Positions 8,825-16,495 of a DNA stretch of 64,000 nucleotides are shown in pieces. The DNA is from Streptomonospora wellingtoniae (lineage in GTDB: Bacteria > Actinomycetota > Actinomycetes > Streptosporangiales > Streptosporangiaceae): NCBI RefSeq assembly GCF_031845375.1, contig NZ_JAVREK010000009.1:1-64000 (forward strand). Direction: 5' to 3'. Each line of letters begins with the position of its first letter. The first letter of the stretch is position 1. The translations under genes and the position numbers were made by a program. The notes under the pieces are model-generated. The model did no database searches. It saw only the letters and a list, made by a program, of their open reading frames with translations, and was not told the origin of the DNA.

Positions 8825-9943
8825 TCACTCGGCTGAGCTGATGGCCGCGACCGAGTCCAGCAGCTTCCGGCGGAAGTCGCCGGGCAGCGGAGCCGACCCG
8901 GTCTCCTTGGAGGCGGCCTTCTGGCCCTCGGCGCTCAGCACGTACTCCAGGAAGGACCGCACGCGCTCGGCCTCGTCGGCCGTGCCGTAGCGCAGGCACG
9001 CGATCTCGTAGGTCACAAGGACGATCGGGTAGGTGCCGGCCTCGGCGGTGCCGTAATCCAGTTCCAATGCATGGTCGTGCCGGTGGCCGCCCTTGCGCTC
9101 AGGGGAGGAGGCGACCACCCGCGCAGCCGACTCCGGGGCCACGTCCACGAACTCGCCGCCCACGCCGATGGACGCGGTGGGCATGTCACCGGTGTGCGAG
9201 GCCTCGACGTAGCCGATGGTCCCGCGGCCGCCGTCGACCGCCTCGGCGATGCCGCTGTTGCCCTGCGCGGCCTCGACCGGGCGGGTCGGCCACGTGCCGC
9301 CGGGCTCGTGCGGCCAGGCCTCGCCGGCCGCCGACGCGAGGTAGCCGGTGAAGTTCTCGGTGGTGCCGGAGTCGTCGGCGCGCGTGACCGGGGTGATGCG
9401 CAGGTCCGGCAGGTCGGCGTCCGGGTTGTGCTCGGCGATCTCGGGGTCGTTCCAGCGGGTGATCCGCTGGTCGAAGATCTTGGCCAGGGTCTCCGGCGGC
9501 AGGTTCAGCGAGTCGACGCCTTCCAGTTGGAAGATGACCGCGATCGGCACGACGTAGCCGGGGATGTTCAGGGCGGGGGCGCCGCCGACACAGCGGTCGC
9601 GGGCCCGTTCGCGCTCGCGCCGGTCCAGCGCGGCGTCGGATCCGGCGAAGTCCACCGCGTCCTGCAGGAACTGGCTGCGACCGGCACCCGATCCCACGGA
9701 GTCGTACAGGATCAGGGCGTCCTTGCAGGCCATCTGGTAGCCCGCCACCCAGGTGTACATGGCGTTCTCCTGGGCGCTGGACCCCGCCGCCGAGAGGCTC
9801 CCGTCGAAGCAGGCGACGTCGTCGGGTACGGCGGGCGGCCGCTGTCCGTTTCTGAGGGCGCTGTCGCTGCCGCATGCGCTGGTGAGTGCGAGGACGCCGA
9901 CCAGGGCGGCCGCGGCGAGAGGGCGGTGGCCGGGCAGGGTCAC
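8825..9943 (-). CDS. pstS: Phosphate ABC transporter substrate-binding lipoprotein PstS (372 aa)
   Basis: Periplasmic-type phosphate-binding protein anchored by lipid outside the cell membrane. A lipoprotein signal (RPLAAAALVGVLALTSAC) puts the lipidated Cys at residue 24. Family segments include SAAGSSAQ near the N-terminus, DFAGSDAAL, a hinge region around FQLEGVDSLNLPPETLAKIF, and ADDSGTTENFTGYL, which contributes phosphate contacts in PstS proteins. The GTG start gives a compact signal peptide; an in-frame ATG 15 codons upstream would add an unusual lead and has no ribosome-binding site. pstC, pstA and pstB are not adjacent, so it is an orphan binding protein here. Two TTCAGC motifs 22 bases apart upstream may be a PHO box. 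Confidence 0.88.
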   Translation of the reverse strand: MTLPGHRPLAAAALVGVLALTSACGSDSALRNGQRPPAVPDDVACFDGSLSAAGSSAQENAMYTWVAGYQMACKDALILYDSVGSGAGRSQFLQDAVDFAGSDAALDRRERERARDRCVGGAPALNIPGYVVPIAVIFQLEGVDSLNLPPETLAKIFDQRITRWNDPEIAEHNPDADLPDLRITPVTRADDSGTTENFTGYLASAAGEAWPHEPGGTWPTRPVEAAQGNSGIAEAVDGGRGTIGYVEASHTGDMPTASIGVGGEFVDVAPESAARVVASSPERKGGHRHDHALELDYGTAEAGTYPIVLVTYEIACLRYGTADEAERVRSFLEYVLSAEGQKAASKETGSAPLPGDFRRKLLDSVAAISSAE

Positions 9944-10358
9944 GGGACGTTCATTCCCCTTTGCGAGGTGGCAACCCTGCGTGTGCATCAGGGTTCGTGC
10001 TGGAAACGGGGGCTTCCGGTGGTGTGGCCGAATGCTGAAGAGAAAACTAACAACAGCTGAAGTGCCCTGCCCAACGGCACCCGTGTGAATCGGCGCGCAC
10101 CGTCCGGCGCCTCCGCGCCGCACACCGCCCGCTCCCGCCGCGCGGACCCGACTCGCTCCCGCCGGCCTGTGCGGCTCCGAACCTCGTTGATCTATTCCCA
10201 AAACAGCGGAGCTAGCACCTCTGAGCTGGGCAAACGCACTCCATCGCGAGGCGCCCACGAAATCCCGTTATCGTTCCGTGACATTCCCTGAAGTGGGTCT
10301 GGAGCGGGCCGGTTCACCCTCGTTTTGTTCCTCCGGTACGGCCGACCAGAGGGAGGCC
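9944..10358. other. Intergenic region upstream of pstS, relatively AT-rich
   Basis: No supportable gene. The stretch is noticeably less GC-rich than its surroundings (around 10040-10060 and 10185-10340). It should hold the pstS promoter. Short open frames on both strands lack ribosome-binding sites and recognisable protein features. Confidence 0.5.
10034..10061 (-). promoter_or_regulatory. Possible PHO box for pstS
   Basis: On the minus strand CTTCAGC occurs twice at a 22-base interval, that is two 11-base units with a degenerate unit between. Actinobacterial PhoP sites are 11-base direct repeats related to GTTCACC. The match is partial, so this is tentative. Confidence 0.3.
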
Positions 10359-10425
10359 CCACACAGCTTGTAGCGCCATCGTGAAGGAAAACGTTTTCCT
10401 TCACGATGGCTACAAGATCAACAGG
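10359..10425. repeat. 65-bp palindromic element, copy 1
   Basis: Near-perfect palindrome. Arms CTTGTAG...ATCGTGAAGGAAAAC and its complement meet at AAAACGTTTT with no loop; the left arm has two extra bases (GC). The right end reads GATCAAC. The outer left end is degenerate compared with the other copies. It lies three bases past the aroQ stop and upstream of pstS, so it is at the 3' end of aroQ. Confidence 0.85.
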
Positions 10426-10428
10426 TGA

Positions 10429-10899
10429 TCATCCCGCGGCTGAGCGCCGCTCCTGGACGCGCGCCAGCACCGCGCGCAGTCCCAGCTCGTAGCCTGTTGG
10501 GCCGCAACCGGCGATGTATCCCTGCACCACCGGCGCCGTCACCGATGTGTGCCGGAACGGCTCACGGGCGTAGACGTTGGAGATGTGCACCTCGACACAG
10601 GGGGTCTCCACCGCGTCGATCGCGTCGCGCAGCGCGATGCTGTAATGGGCGAACGCCCCGGGGTTGAACACGACCCCGTCCAGCTCGCGCGCCCGGTGGA
10701 CGTGCTCGACCAGGACGCCCTCGTGGTTGCTCTGCGCGCACTCCACCTCGGCGCCCAGTTCGGCGCCCAGCGCACGGACCCGGCGCTCGATCCCCTCCAG
10801 AGTCACGGTGCCGTACTGCTGCGGGTCGCGGCTGCCCAGCAGGTTCAGGTTCGGCCCGTTCAGCAGGAGCACGCGGACGGCGGCACTGGACTCGGCCAT
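10429..10899 (-). CDS. aroQ: Type II 3-dehydroquinate dehydratase AroQ (156 aa)
   Basis: Catalyses dehydration of 3-dehydroquinate to 3-dehydroshikimate in the shikimate pathway (EC 4.2.1.10); cytoplasmic dodecamer in characterised members. The signature NGPNLNLLG is at residues 14-22, the catalytic Tyr is Y29 (DPQQYG), QSNHEG is at 56-61, and the catalytic His is H105 in HISN. Length is typical. The ATG has GAGAGGG upstream. No other shikimate gene is next to it, so the aro genes are dispersed. A 65-bp palindrome just after the stop probably ends the transcript. Confidence 0.96.
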   Translation of the reverse strand: MAESSAAVRVLLLNGPNLNLLGSRDPQQYGTVTLEGIERRVRALGAELGAEVECAQSNHEGVLVEHVHRARELDGVVFNPGAFAHYSIALRDAIDAVETPCVEVHISNVYAREPFRHTSVTAPVVQGYIAGCGPTGYELGLRAVLARVQERRSAAG

Positions 10900-11097
10900 G
10901 GACGGACCCTCTCCCCGGATGCTGCGGATCGGCGGTTGCGGATCCGACGATCCTATTCGCTGCGCGGCGGACCGCCGGGCGGGGCCCCGCCGGGTCCCAC
11001 GCACCGCTCGTGCGCACCGCTCGTGCGCACCGCTCCTGAGCGCCGCGGACGGCGCGCCGGGGTTCGAGCGCGCGTGAGCAGGGCAGAGAACACCCCG

Positions 11098-13467
11098 ATG
11101 GACCCCTACAGCCCGACCTCCACCTACCGACTGCAGCTCGGACCGGGACTCACGCTCGACCGCGCCGCCGAACTGGTCGACTATCTCGACCGGCTCGGCG
11201 CCGGCGCCGCCTACCTGTCGCCGATGCTCACCGCCGCGCCCGGATCCGAGCACGGCTACGACGTCGTCGACCCCGCGTCGGTCTCGGCGCCGCTGGGCGG
11301 CGACCGGGCGCGCTGCGAGCTGGTCGAGCGGCTGCGCGAGCGCGGCATGGGCGTGGTGGCCGACATCGTGCCCAACCACATGTCCGTGGCGGCCCCCGCC
11401 GCCAACCCGTGGTGGTGGGACGTGCTGCGCAGCGGTAAGGGCTCCGCCTACGCCCGGTGCTTCGACGTCGACTGGACCGCCGGGCCCCTGGAGTTGCCGG
11501 TCCTGGCCGACGACGGCGACGGCGGAGCCGCCGCCCTGGACCGCCTAGGCGTCGCCGACGACTGCCTGACCTACGAGGACCACCGCTTTCCGCTGGCGCC
11601 GGGCACCTACAGCCCCGGCGACGACCCGGCCGAGGTCCACGAGCGCCAGCACTACCGGCTGGTGTCGTGGCGGCGCGGCCGGGAGCGGCTGTCCTACCGC
11701 CGCTTCTTCGACGTCACCGGGCTGGCGGCGGTCCGGGTCGAGGACCCCGACGTCTTCACCGCCTCACACGCCGAGATCCTGCGCTGGGCCGAGCGCGGCG
11801 AGCTGGACGGCCTGCGGGTCGACCACCCCGACGGGCTCAGCGACCCCGGCGGCTATCTGCGCCGGCTGCGCGACGCCTTCGGCGGCTGGATCGTCGCCGA
11901 GAAGATACTGGAACCCGGCGAGGCCCTGCCCGCCTCGTGGCCGGTCGACGGCACGACCGGATACGACGCGCTGCGCGAGGTGTGCGGCCTGTTCGTCGAC
12001 CCCCGCGGTGAGGGCCCGCTGACCGAACTGGCCCGCTCGGTGGGCGCGCCCACCGATTCCGCAGCCGTGCGGGCCGAGTCGCGGCGGCTCGCGGCCCGCG
12101 AGCTGCTCGCGCCCGAGGTGGGCCGGATCGCCGCGCTGGTCGGCTCCGCCGACGCCCACGCGCACGCCCACGCCCACGCCGACGCCGGCTCCGGCCCCGA
12201 GCGCGTCCGCGACGCCGTCGCCGAACTGCTCGCCTCCTTCGAGGCCTACCGCAGCTACCTGCCCGAGGCCCGGCCCGTGTGGGACCGGGCGGTGGCCGCC
12301 GCCCGGGGCGCCCGCCCCGACCTCGCCGCCGTCCTCGACGACGTCGACGCGCGCGTGTGCGCCGACCCCGCCGGCGAGCTGGCCGTGCGCATCCAGCAGA
12401 CCAGCGGCATGGTCGTGGCCAAGGGCGACGAGGACACCGCCTTCTACCGCGCCACACGCTTCGTCGCGCTCAACGAGGTCGGCGGCGACCCCGCCCGCTT
12501 CGGCGTGTCCCCGGCCGAGTTCCACGCCTGCTCCGCCCGCCGCGAGGCCTGCCGCCCGCGGACCATGACCGCGCTCTCCACGCACGACACCAAGCGCTCG
12601 GAGGACGTGCGCGCCCGCCTGGCGGTCCTCAGCGAGGTTCCCCGGGACTTCGCCGCCGCCGTGCACCGCTGGCGTGCCGCCCGCGGGCTGGGTGAGGGCG
12701 GCCTGGATCTGCTCGCCTGGCAGACGCTGGTGGGAGCGTGGCCCATCAGCGCCGCGCGCCTGCGCGACTACCTGCTCAAGGCGGCTCGCGAGCAGAAGGA
12801 GCGCACCGCGTGGGTCGACGGCGACCCCGGCTTCGAGGAGGAGGTCGCCGCCTGGCCCGAGCGTGTGCTCTCCGACGAGGACGTGCGCGCCGACGTCGCC
12901 GCGTTCGTCGGGCGCATCCGCGCCGCCGGCTGGAGCAACGCGCTCGGCCAGAAGCTGCTGCAGCTGGCGGGCCCCGGAGTCCCCGACCTCTACCAGGGGT
13001 CGGAGCTGTGGGACCTCTCCCTGGTCGACCCCGACAACCGCCGCCCCGTCGACTTCACCTGCCGCCAGACACACCTGGAGCGCCTGGAGGGCGGACGGCT
13101 GCCCGAGGTCGACGCGGGCGGCGAGGCCAAGCTGCACGTGGTCCGCACCGCGCTGCACGTGCGCCGCGAACGCGACCTGCGCGGATACCTCCCCCTGGAA
13201 CCCGCGGGGCCCGCCGCCGACCACGCCGTCGCCTTCGCCCGCGGCCCCCGGAACGACGTGGTCGCCGTCGCCACCCGGCTGCCGCTGGGCCTGGCGGCCG
13301 AGGGCGGCTGGCGCGGGACCGCCCTCCCGCTTCCCGGCGGCAGCGGCACCTGGCGCGACGCCCTTACCGGCCGCGTGCTCCTGCCTCAGCGCACCGACGG
13401 CTTCTGCGCCGCGGACCTGCAGAGCCTGCTGAACCGGTATCCCGTTGCGCTGCTGATGCGCGACTGA
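11098..13467 (+). CDS. treY: Malto-oligosyltrehalose synthase TreY (789 aa)
   Basis: Converts the reducing end of malto-oligosaccharides to a trehalosyl unit (EC 5.4.99.15), the first step of the TreY-TreZ route. GH13 family features: the N-terminal TSTYRLQL, VADIVPNHM, a nucleophile region LDGLRVDHPDGL, and a C-terminal PGVPDLYQGSE. Length is normal. A low-complexity His-Ala repeat (about six units, encoded near 12149-12188) sits in a loop. The ATG is chosen because TreY proteins usually begin close to STYRLQ; a GTG eight codons earlier is possible. TreZ is two genes downstream. Confidence 0.95.
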   Translation: MDPYSPTSTYRLQLGPGLTLDRAAELVDYLDRLGAGAAYLSPMLTAAPGSEHGYDVVDPASVSAPLGGDRARCELVERLRERGMGVVADIVPNHMSVAAPAANPWWWDVLRSGKGSAYARCFDVDWTAGPLELPVLADDGDGGAAALDRLGVADDCLTYEDHRFPLAPGTYSPGDDPAEVHERQHYRLVSWRRGRERLSYRRFFDVTGLAAVRVEDPDVFTASHAEILRWAERGELDGLRVDHPDGLSDPGGYLRRLRDAFGGWIVAEKILEPGEALPASWPVDGTTGYDALREVCGLFVDPRGEGPLTELARSVGAPTDSAAVRAESRRLAARELLAPEVGRIAALVGSADAHAHAHAHADAGSGPERVRDAVAELLASFEAYRSYLPEARPVWDRAVAAARGARPDLAAVLDDVDARVCADPAGELAVRIQQTSGMVVAKGDEDTAFYRATRFVALNEVGGDPARFGVSPAEFHACSARREACRPRTMTALSTHDTKRSEDVRARLAVLSEVPRDFAAAVHRWRAARGLGEGGLDLLAWQTLVGAWPISAARLRDYLLKAAREQKERTAWVDGDPGFEEEVAAWPERVLSDEDVRADVAAFVGRIRAAGWSNALGQKLLQLAGPGVPDLYQGSELWDLSLVDPDNRRPVDFTCRQTHLERLEGGRLPEVDAGGEAKLHVVRTALHVRRERDLRGYLPLEPAGPAADHAVAFARGPRNDVVAVATRLPLGLAAEGGWRGTALPLPGGSGTWRDALTGRVLLPQRTDGFCAADLQSLLNRYPVALLMRD

Positions 13468-13515
13468 GCGCGGGCGCTCGCCGCCGGCCGGGACCGCGAT
13501 ACCGCCCCGACGCCC

Positions 13516-13521
13516 TAAGCT
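13516..13521 (+). promoter_or_regulatory. -10-like TAAGCT before the RlmA-type gene
   Basis: TAAGCT ends eight bases before the ATG. It fits a leaderless start, although GAAGG three bases before the ATG could also serve as a ribosome-binding site. Confidence 0.3.
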
Positions 13522-13529
13522 GAAGGCCC

Positions 13530-14459
13530 ATGACCTCCTCCGACGACGACCGTCCGGCCGTGCTCGACCGGTTGCGGATGCCCGAACCGGTGCTGGAGGC
13601 GCTGGCCTGTCCGGTGTGCGGCGCCGCCCTCGGTCCCGGCGGCAGCGCGCTCGCCTGCACCGCCGGCCACCGCTTCGACGTCGCCCGGGAGGGCTACGCC
13701 GGCCTGCTCACCGGCCACCGCACCGCCGGCACCGGCGACACCAAGGAGATGGTGCGCGCCCGGCAGGAGTTCCAGGAGGCCGGGCACTACGCGCCACTGG
13801 CCGCGCGGTTGGCCGAACTCGCCGCGCAGGCGCCGCTGCCCGCAGGGGGCCTGGCCGTCGACGCCGGAGCCGGGACCGGCTACTACCTCTCCGCGGTACT
13901 GGACAGGGTGACCGGCGCCGTCGGGCTGGCCCTGGACCTCTCCAAGTTCGCGCTGCGCCGCGCCGCCCGCGCCCACCCGCGCGCAGGAGCCGCCGCCTGC
14001 GACACCTGGCGCGGTCTCCCGCTGCGCACCGGATCGGCCGCGGTGCTGCTCAACGTGTTCGCGCCGCGCCGGCCCGCCGAGTTCCACCGCGTGCTCGCCG
14101 ACGACGGCGCGCTGCTCGTCGCCACGCCCACCGACCGCCACTTGCGCGGGCTGGTTGCCGACCTCGGGCTGGTCGGCGTCGACGCGGACAAGCGCGAGCG
14201 GCTGGAGAGCGGACTGTCGGCGCACTTCGCCCGCACCGGCGGCGAGGAGATCGAGGTCGCGCTTTCGCTGTCGCCGGCCGAGGCCGCCGCCCTGGTCGGC
14301 ATGGGGCCCAGCGCCCGCCACCTCTCGCCCGCGGAGATCGCCGACCGCGTCGCCGGCCTCGGCGACCCGGTCGAGGCCGCCGCGTCCTTCGCCCTCTCCG
14401 TCTACCGCCCCGCCCGACCGGCCGATTCCGAGCGCGTTGCTCCGGCCGCGCCAGGGTAG
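13530..14459 (+). CDS. rlmA: RlmA/TlrB-type 23S rRNA (guanine-N1) methyltransferase (309 aa)
   Basis: Expected to methylate N1 of a guanine in 23S rRNA helix 35, near the exit tunnel; members of this group (RlmA, TlrB, MyrA) can affect macrolide sensitivity. An N-terminal zinc-binding motif is seen in ACPVCGAAL and ACTAGHRF, followed by DVAREGYAGLL. The SAM motif is VDAGAGTGYYL near residue 112. NVFAPRRPAEFHRVL matches the family. It sits between treY and treZ in the same direction, ten bases before treZ, an arrangement with no obvious metabolic link. Which guanine is modified (G745 or G748 by E. coli numbering) cannot be told from sequence alone. Confidence 0.88.
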   Translation: MTSSDDDRPAVLDRLRMPEPVLEALACPVCGAALGPGGSALACTAGHRFDVAREGYAGLLTGHRTAGTGDTKEMVRARQEFQEAGHYAPLAARLAELAAQAPLPAGGLAVDAGAGTGYYLSAVLDRVTGAVGLALDLSKFALRRAARAHPRAGAAACDTWRGLPLRTGSAAVLLNVFAPRRPAEFHRVLADDGALLVATPTDRHLRGLVADLGLVGVDADKRERLESGLSAHFARTGGEEIEVALSLSPAEAAALVGMGPSARHLSPAEIADRVAGLGDPVEAAASFALSVYRPARPADSERVAPAAPG

Positions 14460-14468
14460 ATACGCCGC

Positions 14469-16229
14469 GTGAGCGAGCACGGGGGGCGGTCGTTCGGAGT
14501 GTGGGCGCCGACGGCCGGCAGGGTCGACCTGCGCATCGGGGGAGCGGAGCACGCCATGCGGGCCGGCGGCGGCGGATGGTGGTACGCCGACGCGGCCGCC
14601 GCCGGTCCGGGCGACGACTACGCGTTCGTGCTCGACGGCTCCGGCGAGCCGCTGCCCGACCCGCGGTCCCGGCACCAGCCGCACGGCGTGCACGGCCCCT
14701 CGCGCGTCTACGACCACGCGGACTTCGCCTGGAGCGACGCCGGCTGGCACGGCCGGGCGCTGCCCGGCTGCGTCGTCTACGAACTGCACGTGGGCACCTT
14801 CACAGCCGAAGGCACGTTCGACGCCGCCACCGCGCGCCTCGACCACCTCGCGTCCCTGGGCGTCGACCTGGTGCAGCTGATGCCCGTGAACGCCTTCGGC
14901 GGCGCCGACCACGGTTGGGGCTACGACGGCGTGCTGTGGGGGGCGGTCCACGAACCCTACGGCGGCCCCGACGGCCTCAAGCGCTTCGTCGACGCCTGTC
15001 ACCGCCGCGGCGTCGGTGTCCTGCTCGACGTCGTCTACAACCACCTCGGCCCCGAAGGCGCCTACCTCCCCCGGTTCGGCCCCTACTTCAGCGGCGATAC
15101 CGCCTGGGGTCCCTCGCTCAACCTGGACGGCCCCGGCTCCGACGAGGTCCGGCGCTACGTCGTCGACAACGCCCTGGGCTGGCTGCGCGACTACCACCTC
15201 GACGGGCTGCGCCTGGATGCCGTGCACGCGCTGCACGACACGCGCGCCCGCCACCTGCTCACCGAGCTCTCCGCCGAGGTCGACGCGCTCGCTGCCGGGC
15301 TGGGACGCCCGCTGTCGCTCATCGCCGAGTCCGACCGCAACGATCCCGCCACCGTGACCCCGCGCGAGGCCGGCGGCAACGGGCTGGGTGCGCAGTGGTG
15401 CGACGACCTCCACCACGCCCTGCACGCGGCCCTCACCGGCGAGGGCCGCGGCTACTACACCGACTTCACCGGCCCCGACGCGCTGCCGGACACCCTGGCC
15501 CGCGCCTTCTGGCACGACGGCCGCTACTCCGCCTTCCGCGGCCGCACGCACGGTGCTCCCGTGGACACGGCGCACACCCCCGGCCACCGCTTCCTGGCCT
15601 ATCTGCAGAACCACGACCAGGTCGGCAACCGCGCCGCAGGCGACCGTATGGCTGCCACCGTGTCGCCCGGCCTGCTGGCCTGCGGCGCCGCGCTCGTACT
15701 GTGCTCGCCGTATACGCCTATGCTGTTCATGGGGGAGGAATGGGCGGCCTCCACACCCTGGCCGTTCTTCGCCTCCTTCACCGATCCCGGCCTGGCCGAG
15801 GGGGTGCGTGCGGGCCGCCGCCGCGAGTTCGCCGCGCACGGGTGGGACGAGGCCGACATCCCCGACCCGCTCGACCCCGCCACCCGCGAGCGGGCCGTGC
15901 TGCGCTGGCAGGAGCGCGAGCTGGCGCCGCACCGGGACATCCTGGACCTTTACCGCCGCCTCATCGGCCTGCGCCGGACGCGCCCCGAGCTGGCCGACCC
16001 CCGGCTGGACCGGTTCCGGGTGCGGGCGAGTACCGACGGGCGGGAACTGGTGCTGTACCGGGGGCCGCTGCGCGTGGCCTGCAACCTGCGTGCCCGCACC
16101 GCGGAGCCGGAACTCGACCTGCCCGCCCGCGACGTCCTGCTGTCCTCGGCCGACGCCTCGGCGGGCGGCATGCGCCTGCTCCTGCCGCCGGAGTCATTCG
16201 CCGTCGTGGAGGTCACCGACCCCCGTTGA
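14469..16229 (+). CDS. treZ: Malto-oligosyltrehalose trehalohydrolase TreZ (586 aa)
   Basis: Releases trehalose from maltooligosyl-trehalose (EC 3.2.1.141). The N-terminal early-set domain (FGVWAPTAGRVDLRI) is followed by the GH13 barrel: VYELHVGTFT, LDVVYNHLGPEG, nucleophile Asp in DGLRLDAVHA, general acid Glu in LIAESD, and the conserved Asp in NHDQVGN. LLFMGEEW-like LFMGEEWAAS follows. Length matches the family. Translation starts at GTG; a TAGATA, whose TAG is the stop of the preceding gene, lies six bases before it. The final TGA lies inside a 65-bp palindromic element, so the element defines the C-terminus. Confidence 0.95.
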   Translation: MSEHGGRSFGVWAPTAGRVDLRIGGAEHAMRAGGGGWWYADAAAAGPGDDYAFVLDGSGEPLPDPRSRHQPHGVHGPSRVYDHADFAWSDAGWHGRALPGCVVYELHVGTFTAEGTFDAATARLDHLASLGVDLVQLMPVNAFGGADHGWGYDGVLWGAVHEPYGGPDGLKRFVDACHRRGVGVLLDVVYNHLGPEGAYLPRFGPYFSGDTAWGPSLNLDGPGSDEVRRYVVDNALGWLRDYHLDGLRLDAVHALHDTRARHLLTELSAEVDALAAGLGRPLSLIAESDRNDPATVTPREAGGNGLGAQWCDDLHHALHAALTGEGRGYYTDFTGPDALPDTLARAFWHDGRYSAFRGRTHGAPVDTAHTPGHRFLAYLQNHDQVGNRAAGDRMAATVSPGLLACGAALVLCSPYTPMLFMGEEWAASTPWPFFASFTDPGLAEGVRAGRRREFAAHGWDEADIPDPLDPATRERAVLRWQERELAPHRDILDLYRRLIGLRRTRPELADPRLDRFRVRASTDGRELVLYRGPLRVACNLRARTAEPELDLPARDVLLSSADASAGGMRLLLPPESFAVVEVTDPR

Positions 16230-16287
16230 TCTTGTAGCTATCGTGAAGGAAAACGATTTCCAGTGACGATAGCTACAAGATCAACGG
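16223..16287 (+). repeat. 65-bp palindromic element, copy 2
   Basis: Arms of 22 bases (CCGTTGATCTTGTAGCTATC and complement) match perfectly. The interior holds GGAAAACGATTTCC and an asymmetric AGTG. The treZ stop codon TGA is within the left arm. It lies between treZ and the FN3/propeller gene. Confidence 0.92.
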
Positions 16288-16495
16288 TGATATCCCGTCG
16301 CCCGGTACCCCGGAGCGCATCCATTGACGCGATTGTCCCGTTCTGGTTTGCTACATTCTGCCCGTGCTCCCCTGAACACCGGCCTCCCCGAACCCGCCGA
16401 AGCCCCTCTCCACCGGATTGCGCACGCCCCCGCGGCCGGAGGCCGGAGGACGCGGCCGCCGCCCCCCTTCCGTGAACGGGAAAGAGAGCCTGCCG

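Noticed and set aside
10310..10323. A plus-strand GGTTCACCCTCG as a PHO box
   Set aside because: Only one 11-base unit; the neighbouring units do not repeat and there is no gene downstream on that strand close by.
10549..11097. A 183-residue N-terminal extension of TreY
   Set aside because: The frame is open upstream but is antisense to aroQ, and TreY homology begins at STYRLQ just after the ATG at 11098.
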